64,000 nucleotides of DNA from the NCBI RefSeq assembly GCF_027172205.1, contig NC_070608.1:44410001-44474000 (forward strand), in the 5' to 3' direction. Position numbers and translations under genes: made by a program. Below the pieces are notes generated by a model. It saw nothing but the letters and a program-made list of their open reading frames with translations, made no database searches and was not told the origin of the DNA. The DNA is from Podarcis raffonei (Eukaryota > Chordata > Lepidosauria > Squamata > Lacertidae). Shown piece by piece: positions 22,101 through 37,100 of this stretch; the stretch's first letter is position 1, and every line of letters begins with the position of its first letter.

Positions 22101-25100
22101 ATTGTGATCAACCAGTAGATTGGGGGAGTGATCCTGGTCAATCGCGGGAATGTTGTCGCCCCCTGGCACTGGGTCCTGCCACCGCCACAGCAGGAAATGC
22201 CGGGCTGGACGGGAAGCGCAAGGGATGTTGCCCGGCCTGGCCGTGGCAGCGGCAGCTACAAGACCCAGCAGCGGGGGGGCGGTGACATTCCTTGTCTGCT
22301 TGCCTGCCACGGCCTGGCTGCTGTGGCAGCCCCGGCACTGGGTCCCTTTGACAATGAGGGGGAAGGTGGGAGGGGGAAGGAGGGAGGGCAAGTGTGATCG
22401 GAATCCACATCAGCTGTGTGGCTCACTGTGATGGAGGGAGGAGGGGGAAGGAAGGATTGGGTTTTTATACTGGGAGTGGATCGCAGTCTCTTGAAAGTTG
22501 GATGTGCCTGGTATATCTGTTTTGTGACATGCACATACATATGTGTGGGCCATCATGGTGTAAAATTTTGAATAGGCAAGTTAAGACAATGGTGTGGTCC
22601 CTACAACCAGCATTACCCAAAAGACCTCATTCAACTATCAACCATCTACACAGGAATGTACTTTGGATATGTGGGAATAAGGCTTTTAAGAGCTTTAAGA
22701 TGTCAGAAGCAGCACCTAGAAGTGGTGCCTAAAACTAATTAATAGCCATTGTGTGGAGACCAAAATTTGAGTGTTCTATACCAATTCCTGTTTCTGAGTT
22801 GTTTTTAAGTGTAGTCCAGTACAAAGTCTTCATAAGAGACTGCCGTTAGAATAGCTACATGGCAGTTTTTGACAGTAGTGACATGAGAATCTTTAACCTT
22901 AAACTGTAAACATTCTCTGCTTTCTTATAGTTATCAGCAATTGTTGCATACAAACTTGGTCTACCTAGCCACAATAGCAGACTCCAATCAAAATATGCAA
23001 TCTATACTGCCACCAGTAAGTACCTTGTAAAGACAATTGTGTGTGTTCTTTCTAATGTAAAAAATGTACCTAAAGAAAAGTTTAATCACAAATATCTGTA
23101 CTAATTTTTCTGCATGGCATCTTCTACCTTGTAACAAACATCTCTGCCCCATATATCTCTATTTGCAGTATATTACTAAAATAGAACCTTGTGAATAACA
23201 CCTGCTTGATTTCATTGAAAAGGCTGTAATTATTAATACAGGATCAGTCATAATTAAAACCAGCCCAATTCAGATTGCTGGTTTTGACTTATAAAGTCTT
23301 AAATGGCTCAGGACCGCAATACCTGAAGGACCGCCTCTCCCCATATAAATGTCCCAGATTCTAAGTTCATTGGGGGCCCTTTTTTGTGTGCTTCCTCCAT
23401 GTGAGATCTGAAGGGTGGCAACATGAGAACGGGCCTTCTCTGTAGTGGCTCCCCATTTGTAGAATGCTGCCCCCAGGGAGATTTGATTAGCACCTTCACT
23501 ATATGTTTTTAGGTGACAGGCAAAAGCGTTCCTTTGGCTGATTACTATTCCACAGCCTTTTAAATGTGTATGTGGGAAGGGGGATTCCTGTTTTGCTGAT
23601 TTGTTTTACTTATTTACTTGTTTTTATCCTGTATTTTATTCTGTGAACTGCCCTGAGATCTTATGATAAAGAGCAGTATATAAATCTAATAAATAAAATA
23701 AATGATTAGATTGTACCTTTAGCACAGATTACCAAGTCTCTTTATGGATATGGTACAGTGATACATTTTGTTTTTAAAATACTAACTCCATGCAACTAAT
23801 TCTTCCAGTTGCTGAAGGGCATAAGGACATAAGAAGAGTCTGCTGGATCAGGCCAAAGGTCTGATTCTCTTTTGAAGCTGTCCTAGTTTGGTGGCCATCA
23901 CTGACTCTTGTGGGAGTGAATTCCATAGCTTAGCGTTATGAAGAAGTACTTTCTTTTGCCCTGTATCTTCCCTGAGTTCTAGTGTTACAAGAAAGAAATA
24001 GAAAAACTTTTCTCTATCCACTTTCTCTATACTATACTTAATTTTATACAGCTCTATCTTCTCTAAACTAATAGGTGCAAAGGTTATAATCTTTCCTCAG
24101 ACAAGTTGCTCCATCAGCTTGATTATTTTGGTTTCCCTTTTTTGATGCAGTTTGGGATCTCATGTTAGGGTTTTCCATGGGGAAAGTAAAGCTAAATTCA
24201 AAGGTGTCCTTTTTTTGCTTGCGTAAGAGGTTGCATAACTACTTGCACAAGTGGAAGCATGATAATTGCTATAGAATCTACTTAGCATAGCATTGCATGA
24301 GCTGTAATACAACTTCTTCTCCAAGCACTTGCAGCTATTTTCCTTCCACCCACAGTTATTTGGAGCCAACCCATTTAATGCAACTTACCCTAATATTCAG
24401 TTGGTTGAAAATGCCACTTAACACACTACGGTTGTGCCCTATGGTTTCATAGTACCTCATCACAAACCTTACAAGCCTTACAAGAGTTGTTAACCAAAAA
24501 CACATCACTGTTTTCTGTTACCTCCATGCTAGTTTTTGTTGCTGATGTCCCCAACACACCCTTTTCTTTACAGCACAGTGCGGCACCATCAACATCGTCT
24601 CCCCACTGCCCCCTCTTTTTCAAAAAATATTTTCTATGGTGGCAGGAGCACCACTGCAGAAAACTTCTCTGGCACCTTGGTTCTTAGAGAAGACCAAAAG
24701 CCATTAACGAGATCCAGCCTTTCTGTGCAAGAATGCCTGTGGTGGTACTGCAGTTTGCCAGAGTGGCTTAAAAGGACTTTTAAAACAGAAAAAGTAAGCT
24801 TTAGAATTGTTAAAGTCTATCTAGCTGCTGTGGTCAACCAAACACCTAACCACCTTGCCCAAATGCCTGGCTCTGTGAAGGAGGCCTTTTTCCATTCTCA
24901 AGAAACTCCCAGGCCAGATAGGGAAGTAGAGATGGGTGGCTAGCCAGCTGCCATGGATGAGAACCAAACTCGACTTCCACACGAAGTGATGCCTCTACAC
25001 ACCACCAGCTGGAGCCATTGAGTTCGTAGGTAGCAGGCTGGTCTGGTGAGGGGCACATTTTTAGCCAGTGCCTGACTTGGGCAACAGTTGGTGCCAGACC

Positions 25101-28100
25101 TGTTGTAATTGGGAGGTGGCTGAAATGGTGCCCTCTAGATGCTGTTGGAGTGCCACTCGCATCAGACTAGAGCATTGGTCATGCTGGCTTGGGCAGTGGA
25201 TGGGAATTGTAGCCCAAAGCTTCTGAAGAGTACCAGGTTGGCTACTTTTGTTATTCATAATAAATTTGAACTTTATCCAAATACAGCTTGGAAGACTAAT
25301 TAGGTTGACTTCTATTCTCCACCTATAAACTGAGCAGGAGAGGAACTTGGACTGTCCCTTCCTCCCACCCTCTTAAATATGCTGCTCTGGCAGGGAAGAA
25401 AGGATGCTATTGTGGCTGCGTGCCAGCTGCAAGGTGTTCTAGGAATTCTAGTTATGCCAGTGTTGAGAAAGTTGCACTACACAGTGCTTCTTGCATATGG
25501 TATGGAGCCATAGCAAAATACTAGATGTCTCTACCTCCCCTTGCTGTTGCCACAATTCTTTTTGTGCGGTGGGTGGGGAGAGATGGATAGATGAGTGGGA
25601 AGTGCGATGGGTTGTTGGGCGATCCACTTCTTTCTGCATTTGAGGAGAACATTTTTTTTAAGACAAATTCCAAGCTTGGCATGGGGAATTTGCCCATCTC
25701 TGCTTGCAACTACCTGAAATCTTTCTTGTACCTAGAGTTAAAAAATACGCTTATTGCAAAAGAATTAGAAGTAAGGCGATAAATAGACAATGGATGAAAG
25801 AGTGGAAGAAATGTACAGGCTAGGGCTTTTAAAAAATAGCTGAACACCTAAAGAAGAAATCTGAAAACAGATTCATTTATACTTACCTGTTTTTCTTTAT
25901 AGACTTCTTGAAGCAAACAAATTATTTGTTCAGCCCTGTCCTCTGGGAAAACCTTACTAATATTATTCAAACTTAAACATTCTGCTAATGTCTGAAAGAA
26001 TAGTTGTCTTGACACTTTTATGCAAATGTTTATCTTAATATAACATCTTTAACATCCATGAAAGTCATAGCTTGTTTATTTAGTGTTTTTAGATGCCTTA
26101 GCTTTTTGAAAATTGGATCCAAACATGTTTTCCCTTAAGCATGAATAACTGTATTTATTGCATGGTTATACACATGTAAACCAAGTACGATTTTAAAAAT
26201 GTTTCAAAAATCCTTATCCTATACTGGACTTCTCTATTTAAAAGAATTAACATGTACTGAATTGATGCAAGTTTCAGAATCTTGTTTCTCTTGTTCATGT
26301 ATTTATCTACACACATTTAGTTCCAGTGTCTTAGTTAAAAGTGAAACTCATAGTTTCTTTCCTGTTATGTCTGCTTCTGGTAACTCAGTAACCCACTCGC
26401 TGACTTTCATGATCTGATAGTGGGTACCAAGGAAACTTCAACTCTTTAGGTAAAGAAGTACACTTAATAATCTTGTTTGTGAAAGATGTGTAAGTTTGAA
26501 ACCTCAGTCCTGAACTTAGCTGTTCCACAAGAATGGCTATATAGTTTCTTCAGGTCTAATATGCATTTTAGAAATGAAACTTAGGAACATAGGAATCTGC
26601 CTTTTACTGAGTCAGAGCATTGATCTATTTAGCTCAGCACTGTCTGCTCTGACTGGCAGAAGTTCATCAGGGTTTCAGGCAGGGGACCTTTCAGGATTTT
26701 CCCAGGATGGAGTTAACACAGACAATGACTTCTTTCCAGAACTGTGCCACTATAGGGCATGACTAGATTACATGTTTCACTGCCACCCCTGGTGTGCCAC
26801 ATTGATAACATATGTCTTTGGGTTCAAGATGCTTCAGGTAGATGTGGTGAAAAAGGCCAAGTTTTGGTGGATTAGGTATAATAGAAGGTCCAAGAAACAA
26901 AATTTAATAGGGTCCAAAACAGTTTGCTATTGTCTCAAGTGTATAGGGCAGGCCAGCTGTCTATGCATCCCTCACATTGGCCATCCACATCACATTTCCC
27001 ATTACCCAGTAGGTTTTTTTAAAAGGTAAGAGTGCGTGGGTTTTGAATAGTTTACCGAGGGTATGTGGTCCTCCAACAACCCCTGGGTTCAGAGGCACTT
27101 AAAGCTGCTGGGCCAAAACCAGAAACTAAAAAGTATTAAAATTGCAACTACTGTCATTCTGCTGCAAAGGGCAGGGCAGAAAGTCTTCCTCTCTAGGCTT
27201 ACCTTTTTTTTTTTTAGCATGGTGACTCCCACCACCACTTATCACTTCCATTGCACCATCATGCCCCCTGTATGTACAGGGTTTACACCAGATGGTAAGT
27301 TTCCCCTGGGAATAGTGTCTCATGATTACTTCACAGGTCTGTTTACACAGCTGTATGATAAGAGCCTTCCCTGTTCGTGGGAGATTCTCATGGGAAGTAT
27401 GATGGGTAGTCTGTCCTTTGAAGTTCCCTTCTTTGACTTTCCTAGAGGAGACTGCCATGCATTTATATACCTTCATTTTGCTTTCCCTCTAAACTTTTGC
27501 ATTAAGCCTTTTGCTGATGTAATAGGGGAGTTGATTTTTGAAGATTTTTCTCTGAAATTCTGCATACCACCTGCATACCACCTCAAACACCTCTTCAACC
27601 CTCCGGAGCAGATTTTCAGGTGGTTGGAAGTAGAGGGGGGAATCAGCAAAAATTGCCTGCTTCCTCTTCTTTGAGTGCAATAGAATGCTCTTCCCTGAGC
27701 AGAATTTTTTTGCTCTATCCCAGTGTCCCTGCGGGAATTTATGGGATGACTCACTTAATCATAGAATCATAGAATTGTAGAGTTGGAAGGGATGACAAAA
27801 GTCATCAAGTCCAACCCCCTGCAGTGCAGGAATCTTTTTGCCCAACTTGGGACTCAAACCCACAACCTTACAATTAAGAGTCTCATGCTCCCCACAGGCA
27901 CCCTGAAGTCAGCTAGTTCAACCCCCTGCCACGCCAAAATCTCAACTAAAGCATCCATGACAGATGGCCATTCAAACTGCTTAGAAACCAGCACCTTCCT
28001 AGGGAGTCCAGCACCTTCCTAGGGAGCCTGTTTTCATATTCAACATTAAAGCAAAATCCTGAATTTATTTTGTAGCAGGTACAGATAAAAAGGTTGACAT

Positions 28101-31100
28101 TCTAAATAAACAGCCTGAATTGTGAGGAGAAAGTCTGTGTTGGAATGGTCATACTGGAAGATAGTGCTGTGCTGCAAAGTCTTACCAGTCATTGAGGGAA
28201 GTTTAATATATCAGGAGAAGCAAGGCACATGCTGAAGAACTTGGTTAATGTACCACATGTATATGATGGGTATTTATTGTACTAACTTCTTCTGTTTCAT
28301 TAAATTGTCTTTCAGCCACCCACACAGAATATGCCAATGGGTCCAGGAGGAATGAGTCAGAGCGGCCCTCCCCCACCTCCACGTTCTCACAATATGGGTT
28401 CAGATGGTATGGTAGGTGGGGGCCCTCCTGCACCGCACATGCAGAACCAGATGAACGGCCAGATGCCTGGTAAGTTTTTTCTCCAAGAAGACATTAACAC
28501 CAGGGTTGCTCAGCAACTGAAACAACATGTGGGCTCAAGGGATAGAAGATTGTTGATGACAAAACTGCTTTGAATGCCCCCTGAGTACAAGCTCTCTAAG
28601 TTTGTTAGCTACAGAGCTATGTGACCTGTATTCTGTGTTTATCAGGCTGCCCTTGGGCTTTGATGTAGCTGACACACAGCATTCCTCTGAACAGAACTGG
28701 CTAAATTTAGTCTGTCTGAAACCATACAGTTACAGCTGTGTTTAGAAGGCTTTCTGAAGAAAGGTACTGGCCTGTGGTTGAATAAATTCTCACTGAAAGA
28801 TTATCTCATGCTATCACATCTAAGTTAGTGTGATATGTAAGAGGTGAAGCTTAAGGAAAAGTCACTTAGACAGAAAATCTAATTTCTACTAATCTTCTCT
28901 ATGGTACAATGGCGGGGGGAGGGCTGTATATCAAGCAAGTTGTGTACAATACCTCAACATGATTTTTTCCGTTCTAAACTTGAAGTCAAGTTTTTATTAC
29001 AGAATAAAAGTGTGTGACATGTCAGTGCTTGCAGGATAAAAGCAAAACAGTGTTTCATGTTTTTATCAGTTTTATTAGGCTGTATTTTTCTGGGGAAAGA
29101 TTGGCAATAGCACACAAAATGTCATTGAAGAAGGAATCCCACCCTACTGTTTGAATACCATAACAACACAAGAAAAGCCATGCTGGATCAGACCAAAGGC
29201 CCATCTAGTTAAGCATCTTGTTCTCACAGTGGCCAACCAGATTACTGTGCAAAGCTTGCAAGCAGGATGTGCAAACAACAGCATTCCCTCCACTTGTAGC
29301 TGGTATATGGAGGCATATTGCCTCCAAGGATGGAGGAGAATGCAGCCATTGATGGTCCTATACACCATGAATTTGTCTAATGCTCTTTTAAAGCCATCCA
29401 AGTTGGTGGCTATCGCTACATCTTGTGTCAACAAATTCCATTGTTTAACCATACCACTGTTTTAACCATTTCGGGTATTAATTAAAATGTTTCAAATCTG
29501 TATAAACGTGACTTTGGGTCATCAATAGAGTGCTACATTCAGCATGTACAAAGCTTTAGTCAATGTAGGAAATGCTAACAGTGATGCAAAATGTTACTTC
29601 TTTTGGAAGGGCAGTATGACTAAATATGCAGGAAATTTCAATCTTCTAAGTGTGTTGTGTTTAAGTGACAAACCTTATTGAGCAGCCTAGATGATTTTTA
29701 AATGAGCACCATAGCCCTGTGATTGTGTGTTTCAAGACATTAATATAGAAATTATTTTTCTTCAAAGGACCTAATCACATGCCTATGCAGGGGCCTGGAC
29801 CCAACCAGCTCAACATGACAAACAGTTCCATGAACATGCCTTCAAATAGTCATGGGTCCATGGGAGGTTATAATCATTCAGTGCCATCCTCTCAAAGCAT
29901 GCCTGGACAGAATCAGATGACAATGAGCCAAGGACAGCCTATGGCAAACTATGGTCCTAGACCAAATATAACCATGCAACCAAATCAAGGTAAAAGAATA
30001 AATTTCTACTCTTTATTATTATTTTATTATTTCTCTTTATTTAATTTGTATACCACCCTTCATCCGAAGATCTCAGGGTGGTTCACAGCATAAAATTCCT
30101 CCTTTTCATCAAATAAAATAAAATGATTTCAAGGTGTTTATTTGGAACTGAGTTATGCTATTGAAAAGTAGAGTTGGTTTCTGATCTTTACTTGTTGAAA
30201 AAATAGGTTTTTTTATCAGTTAAGAGTTCAGAAAAGCAAAGTGAGCCAGACAGAGCAGCTGTGAATCCAAGCAACTTGGATTTTCTACAGTTTGCCACAC
30301 AGTGAGAACAAGGTTTTTGTGAACAACTGTTTAAATCATAGCAGGTTTTAGTCTGTAGGTAGGAAGAAGTAGAGTTGGCACACCACTGTGATTATAATAA
30401 AGAGAAAAGGTACCTAAAATTATATGTTGACAGGTTTTCCAAGTCTTTCACACAGAGGACCTGAAGCAGGGTTTTAGCAAATTGTTAAAGCAAACACAAG
30501 GTTGTGTTGCAGGAAATCTTAGATTATAGTCTTCAAGATCCTGTACTATGCTAGATCAGCTGAAGCCAATGAAACTTTTCTAGCATATTCAACACTTTAC
30601 AGTATAAGGTTTGGCCATCTTTCTTTTTGAGCAGCTTCTGCCTATCCCTATATGTTTTTGTCTATTAACTACTATATTTTTCATATTAGCCTTAAACTAC
30701 TTTTTGTTTATCTTGTAGAAAAAGATTTGCAATACATTTTGTGTTTCTGGTGCCCCAAAATTGTTATTTGTCAAAGCTGATAATTAGAAAAGCTAATGTT
30801 TCTTTTTGTTTGTCTTGAATGTAGGTTATAGTTAGAATGAATGCATAAAATGTTGCTATGGCTTTTCTCACTGTAGGCCCAATGATGCACCAGCAGCCGC
30901 CTTCTCAACAGTATAACATGCCCCAGGGAGGTGGGCAACATTATCAGGGACAGCAGCCACCAATGGCAATGATGGGTCAAGTTAACCAAGGAAACCATAT
31001 GATAGGACAGAGGCAGATTCCTCCATACAGACCACCACAGCAAGGTAAGATTCAAAGTTGCCAATTTGACTACTTGATTAATTAACACATAAGAAAAACT

Positions 31101-34100
31101 TTCAGCTGATTTTCTTACCTATATCCTGTTCTATCTATATTCTTGACATACATTCTGTATTTATCTAAACTTTTCAGAGAAGGGCACAAAAGTTTATAGT
31201 ACACAATTTTACGTGTGCACCTGCCTGCTCTGTTTATCAGGCCTAAAAGAGTTAGCTTTTGCAAAGCTTTTCTGCCTCAGAACATGAAGGCAAATCCCCA
31301 AACAAGTGGCTATTTCCAATCCTGTACTATTATGTTTTCCCCAAAATAGTACTTGAAGCCAAAAGGTCACAATTTTGGAATTAAATGTTGAAAGCTATAT
31401 TTTTCTCTTCTAATTTTCTTTTTTGAATCAAAAGTTATATAAAAAAGATAAAACTTCGCTTAAATCTATGTTCAGTATATGGAATACTGTACAATCTGTA
31501 CTAATGTAGACTGGAATTGACCAGTTGCACACTAGACAAGATGAGATGGTTTTCAACAACTATCTACTTTTTCTTTTCTTTTTTTAAGAGCAACAAGTAT
31601 GTGTATATATATACATATATAGATATTGTCTTTCTGTTTTTAGAAATTTATATTCGCATCATCTTGGGTATATAATTCAGTCAAGTTGCTGTATATATAT
31701 AATACATACCTGTTTAGTCACAAGCATTAAGTATGCTTTCTGAAACACAGTGACACGGGTGGGGGAAGTCTTAGATGAGGACTGTTTCTCATAGTAAACT
31801 GAGAAATTAGTGAGCGTGCTAACAGAGAAAATAAGTTATTTACATATTGACTGGTTGTGGTTTTTCAGGCCCACCACAGCAGTACTCAGGCCAGGAAGAC
31901 TATTATGGGGACCAATACAGTCATGGTGGACAAGGTCCTCCAGAAGGCATGAACCAGCAATATTACCCTGATGGTAATCTCTCATAATATTAATTTTCCC
32001 ATTTTACATACCTGCCCATTATATATAAAGCTATTTGATGAACAACTTTTAGCAACTGATCACTAGAACACTTCTTATATTTACTAAAGCTTGCAAGTTC
32101 AGTAATCTGAAACCCTACGGATAACTTTATTTTACAGCTCACTCAAAGTATAAACTTTGTAACTTCAGTTCTAGTACCCTGATACAGATTTTATCAGAAT
32201 TCCCTCTTTTGGCTCGAGATATCTTAGATTCTTCACTGTTTGTAGGACACTTGATGCAGTCATGTATTATGTCTGCTTTTCAGTATCATTTTGCTTATAA
32301 AAAGAAATTTTAAAGCTCAATACTTACTTAAGAGCTGTTAAAAAACAACCAATATGCTTTCAAAGTCTTTTCCCTCTGTGTGTTTTAAAGAGCAAGCTGT
32401 GGCTGAAATTACTTTGACTCAGTTCATGGCTGCATTCTATGCTTGTATTGCAGAATTCTAGATAATTCAATTTTTCCTTTAAACATTTTTCTCATTTTGG
32501 AAATCACATAATTTTGGGAAGTACAAATTCTTAGCATTGTAAAATTTTCTCTTAAATTAGAAATTCTTATCGTATATTATAGGGAAGTGTAAGGATGTTC
32601 CTCAGGAAATGAAATTTTTAAATTCAATTTTAATGTATGGTAGCAAAGGCAAAATAAAAATATATTGATGGATTCATTGCTGCTGTAAGAGCTAACATGA
32701 CACTTTGTGCATTAATTTGTGGCACACAATATAATACCTTTTTCAGAGCAACTATTTGTTGCAAATTAATTGTGTGGTGTGTGTTTTTTAACGTGTTCAG
32801 ATAGAATTTGCTGGTATTTTACCACATTTTTATCATTCATCACCATCATTTTCATGGTTTACTTAATCCACATGTTAGGAAATCAGATTTCCACACCCCT
32901 AATTATGGTTCAAGTTAGAGCCAGTTTTGTAACATGTAAAAAGTATGGTAAGGCAGAGTCACACAAAAGCATTCTTGCAAATTCTATCAATCACTGCTAC
33001 AACTTCCCCCTTGGAAGTCATACTGTGTCTTATCTGGCTGCTAGATGTTATGCACAAGACCAAACCAAAAGTGTAAGCCGCCAAGAGAACGTGAACTATA
33101 GAGTGGCTTATAAATGGTATAAAATACATAAAATTATGTTTTCAGCTGTGGCATAGGTAACTTTTGTGAACATTTTGGAAAGTCCATTTGCAGCTAGATG
33201 AATTAGAGCCACTATGTTCTGCTCTGTTCTTTTCTGTTTGGCAAATGCAAGAGTTGTCTTGTATAACATGATCTGCAAATCATGTCTTTAATTATGAAAA
33301 GGCATTTTTAACTGACAAAAAGTAGCAGGATATGGAATATGCAGTTGATTAAAATTTGGGATGCCTGTGATCAGGAATGATTTTATATACAGATAGTAGC
33401 CACAAAAGTTGAAAGCATTTTGAAAAATGTAGTACTACTTTTTAACTAAAAGAAGCATATTATTACTGACCATGGTCAATATTACTTAATGAAGTAGATT
33501 TCTAATTACAAGCAGAAGAAATATGTGAGAACTTAAAGCAAGCATCAGGTAGGATGTTTCTTTTACCAACTGGATCCTAATGGCAGGTGTCCATAGCATT
33601 TACTCATTGCGCTTATACGATAAAGGAGAATTTGGAAGGAAAGCTGTCCTTTCTCTTGTGTCCCCCCCCCCAAAGGATTGCTGTGGATAATAGTTACATT
33701 GGGGCAGGGGAAGATAAGTATTATTTTTTAGATATGCCATACCAAAAAAAAGCAATGAAGTTTTTTGGAAGTTCATTGTAGTGTATGCTACTTTTAGCAG
33801 CATATGCTTTTGAATTGGAAATCAGTAGAACAGGTGTATGATAATTGGTTTCTTTGTTCATTCTAATTAAATTCAGGTTATTTACATGTGAAAGGACTAA
33901 ATGCTTTCATTTTTATAAAAAAAGACAAAAGTACTCCCCACCCCCCCACAACAAAGATGATCAGAAGCTTAAGACTATCCCTCACTGTGAAGTTGCTAGA
34001 ACTACTTCATTAGCTGACTTTTTCATATCACGTGTTAATTCCGTATAAAAGGAAATCCTATTGGTAAATCCTTCTAAATCAATTTGAAGGTTCTTTTTAA

Positions 34101-37100
34101 TGTATTTCCAGCTGACACTGATTTTTCAGTAAGATGAAAACTTCTTAGGATTTTCACTCAGAGGCCATTAACGTTTCTTCCTGTCTCTTGTCGAATTGAT
34201 GTAGGTCATAGTGATTACGGTTATCAGCAACCGTCGTATCCTGAACAAGGCTACGATAGGCCTTATGAGGATTCCTCCCAACATTACTACGAAGGAGGTA
34301 TCTATATACCTTCACACACACATGCGCACATACATTCCTTTTCCTCTTCCCTTCCACAAAGGAACGAAATCTTGCACAACATAACCTATTTCCTGCCCAT
34401 GCAAAGCTCTTGTAGACTACTAGTCGCTGGCTGTTGAGAACTGCAGGGAACTTGAAGCATTCAAAATAGTTTCTTGCAACATCTAAACCTTAATTTGTCA
34501 TTTCTAACAGCAGTAAAATGACTAAAACACCGTTAGCATCTATTCAAATCGTACCTTTTTATTTAAACATAAATCCATTGGTCCAGTTGTATATTTTGTG
34601 TGTATGTGTACATACAAATATAGTGCCATTAGGAAACAGCTTGCTGATTTGTGTAGCTGGTTTGTGCTCTGTAGCTGTCTTTAATTTTGTCCTTTTTTTA
34701 TTTATTTAGCATAGTCATGGCATTATCAAGTCATGACATCACGTTCCAGTAAACTTAATGCTCATTTGGCAGAGATGCTGAAAAATGCTGCAGTTTAGCC
34801 TTGCAAAATCTGGCTTTAACTGCAGTTTGTTTGGCCTAATTCCTTCTGTTTTGGTTTGTTTGTTTTCTTGGTTTTGTTCAGTTTTTGAGATCAAGACTGG
34901 ATTTTCATTTTGTTTTTGTGGTGTTCACTGTGCATATTAAAACAAGTGGGGAAAGAACCAGAAAAAGTGCCTTTAACTGTCCTTGCTTAACCTCATGTTT
35001 CAGGAAACGCGCAATATGCTCAGCAGCAAGAAGCCTACCAAGCACCGCCTCAGCAGCAAGGCTATCAACAGCAGCAGTATCCAGGTCAGCAAGGTTACCC
35101 TGGGCAGCAGCAAGGTTATGGTGAGTAAATATATAGTCAGGGGTATACAACCTGTGGCACTATGAGATTGAGCTTCAACTCCCATGAGCCTTGGCCATCA
35201 TGGCCAATTGTCAGAGAGGATGGGAGGTGAAATCCAGCCATTTTTGGAAGGCTACGGTTTCCCCATTACTGGGCTTTCTGCTTTTAGTTTACTCCTTTAT
35301 CTTTTTGTAGCTGTCTGTGGAACCAAAATGTCAATTTACCAGCAGCAATAGAGCATTTATGCACCAACAGTCACAGAAGGTTCAAATCCACAGGCAGTTT
35401 ATAAAGCAGGATTATACACACACTCCCCATGTGGCTATGGGGAGAGGATGGGGAGTTTTCACTTCTGTTATTAAACTAACCAGTAAACCATATGCCTTGA
35501 AAAATTTGTTTTCAGATAACACTTCTCCACTCTGTTAAAAGTAACATTTGAAAGCAGCAGTTTCAAAATCATTTTTGACATCCTTTGGCTCAGTTCCCTT
35601 CCTACACAGTAATTGGGAAGGACGTAGGTAGAATATGCCTAATACACACATTTGAATTGCCATTATTTGAAAGTTAGTCTTGTTTATTTCTGTATAACTT
35701 CCAAGTGAAATAAACTCAACATCACAGCCTTCACGGCGTTAATTTAAAACAATATTTTTGGTCTCCTATAAGTTCTAAAATTGAAACAGACTGTGATAGA
35801 GTGCATTTGTGTGTTTTATCTTTTGCTTTTATTCAAATTGAGCAACTCTCAAAATCAGTGTTGCTGATGTGCTAGTTTTTCTAATTTCAGCATCTCTTAA
35901 TATTTTCTACAGCTTTAATCTGTTTCGTACATAAATAGAAAGATCAGTGCCTAACCTTGCTCTGAACCATTTTGCAATATGAAGTAAACATAATATAGAT
36001 ATTTTCATCCTCATTGAATAACTGCCTAAGATGCAGACTGCAATCTGTGCACGCAAACTGAAGGTCACTGAAGTGAAGCTTCTGTGAACAAATTTCTGCC
36101 TGGTTAAGGAATTCATTGGGTTGTATCCAATGCAATATTCGTACAAGGATGCTTATATAAAGGGAATTCTGAAACACCCCCCTTCCTACTGCAGCCCCTT
36201 TCACCCTTGAAAAACTTTTCCCAAGACAAAGGCATCAGATGCCATTGGGGGCGCTGGCAGAGAATTAGGTAGAGGTAACTTGCACTCTCCCAAGAGTGGC
36301 TGGTTTGGTGTGGTGGAGCTGCCCTCCCAACACAGCTGTCACTGCCTTCTTACCTGAACAATGCTAGGGCAGGGTGGGACCATTGGACGGACACTGCCAG
36401 TGTGCCTGCACAGCCCTGCCCCTGCAGCATCTAGGTAAGTGGCAGCAATACCCACCCTGCTGTTGTCTCCTGCTCTTTCCGATATCCAGCCTCCCACTGC
36501 AGCCCTCTTGCTCCATTTGCCAGGCCTCAGGAAATGCTTTTCAGGGGGCTGCAGTAGAAAGGAGAGAGTGGGGAATTTAATGTGTGTAAGCACCCTTTTG
36601 TTCTTACAGCATTGAATAGACCCGACTGGTAACAGTCAGTGTTGCCTATTAAACAAACATGAGGCTGCCTCAATCATACCAGATCTAAAAGTAAGGGTGT
36701 TGTTGTTAGTAAATTTTTATACCACCCTACATCCAAAGATCACAGGGTGGTTTACAGTATAAAGTTGTAGGTCAAGGATGATGGGAGTTGTAGTCCAGAA
36801 ACATCTGGAAAAACAGATTCCCATCATCCCTGAATGCCAGCTGGAGGAGATGCTGCTGCGGAAGACCAGTACCTTCTTAAAGTCAACTTTAGATAGCCTT
36901 TATAGTGTGACTGCTATATAATAAACATTGGTCAGCATCCAGACTACTGCAGTACTAGTACTTTGTGCCCAAGAAGGCTTTTAGCAGGTGTTCCTTGAAC
37001 ACCAGTCTTTCCTTCCACATTGCTCGCACCATGTCTAGTTTTGAAACAGATGGGACTTCCAAGCGTAGTTTGTGATATGGCATGAGAGTTTGCTGTTCAG

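Noticed and set aside
22098-22431. Several overlapping open frames of about 90 codons in SS18 intron 2
   Set aside because: They are all inside the GC-rich hAT MITE at 22081-22510 and are not transposase-like.
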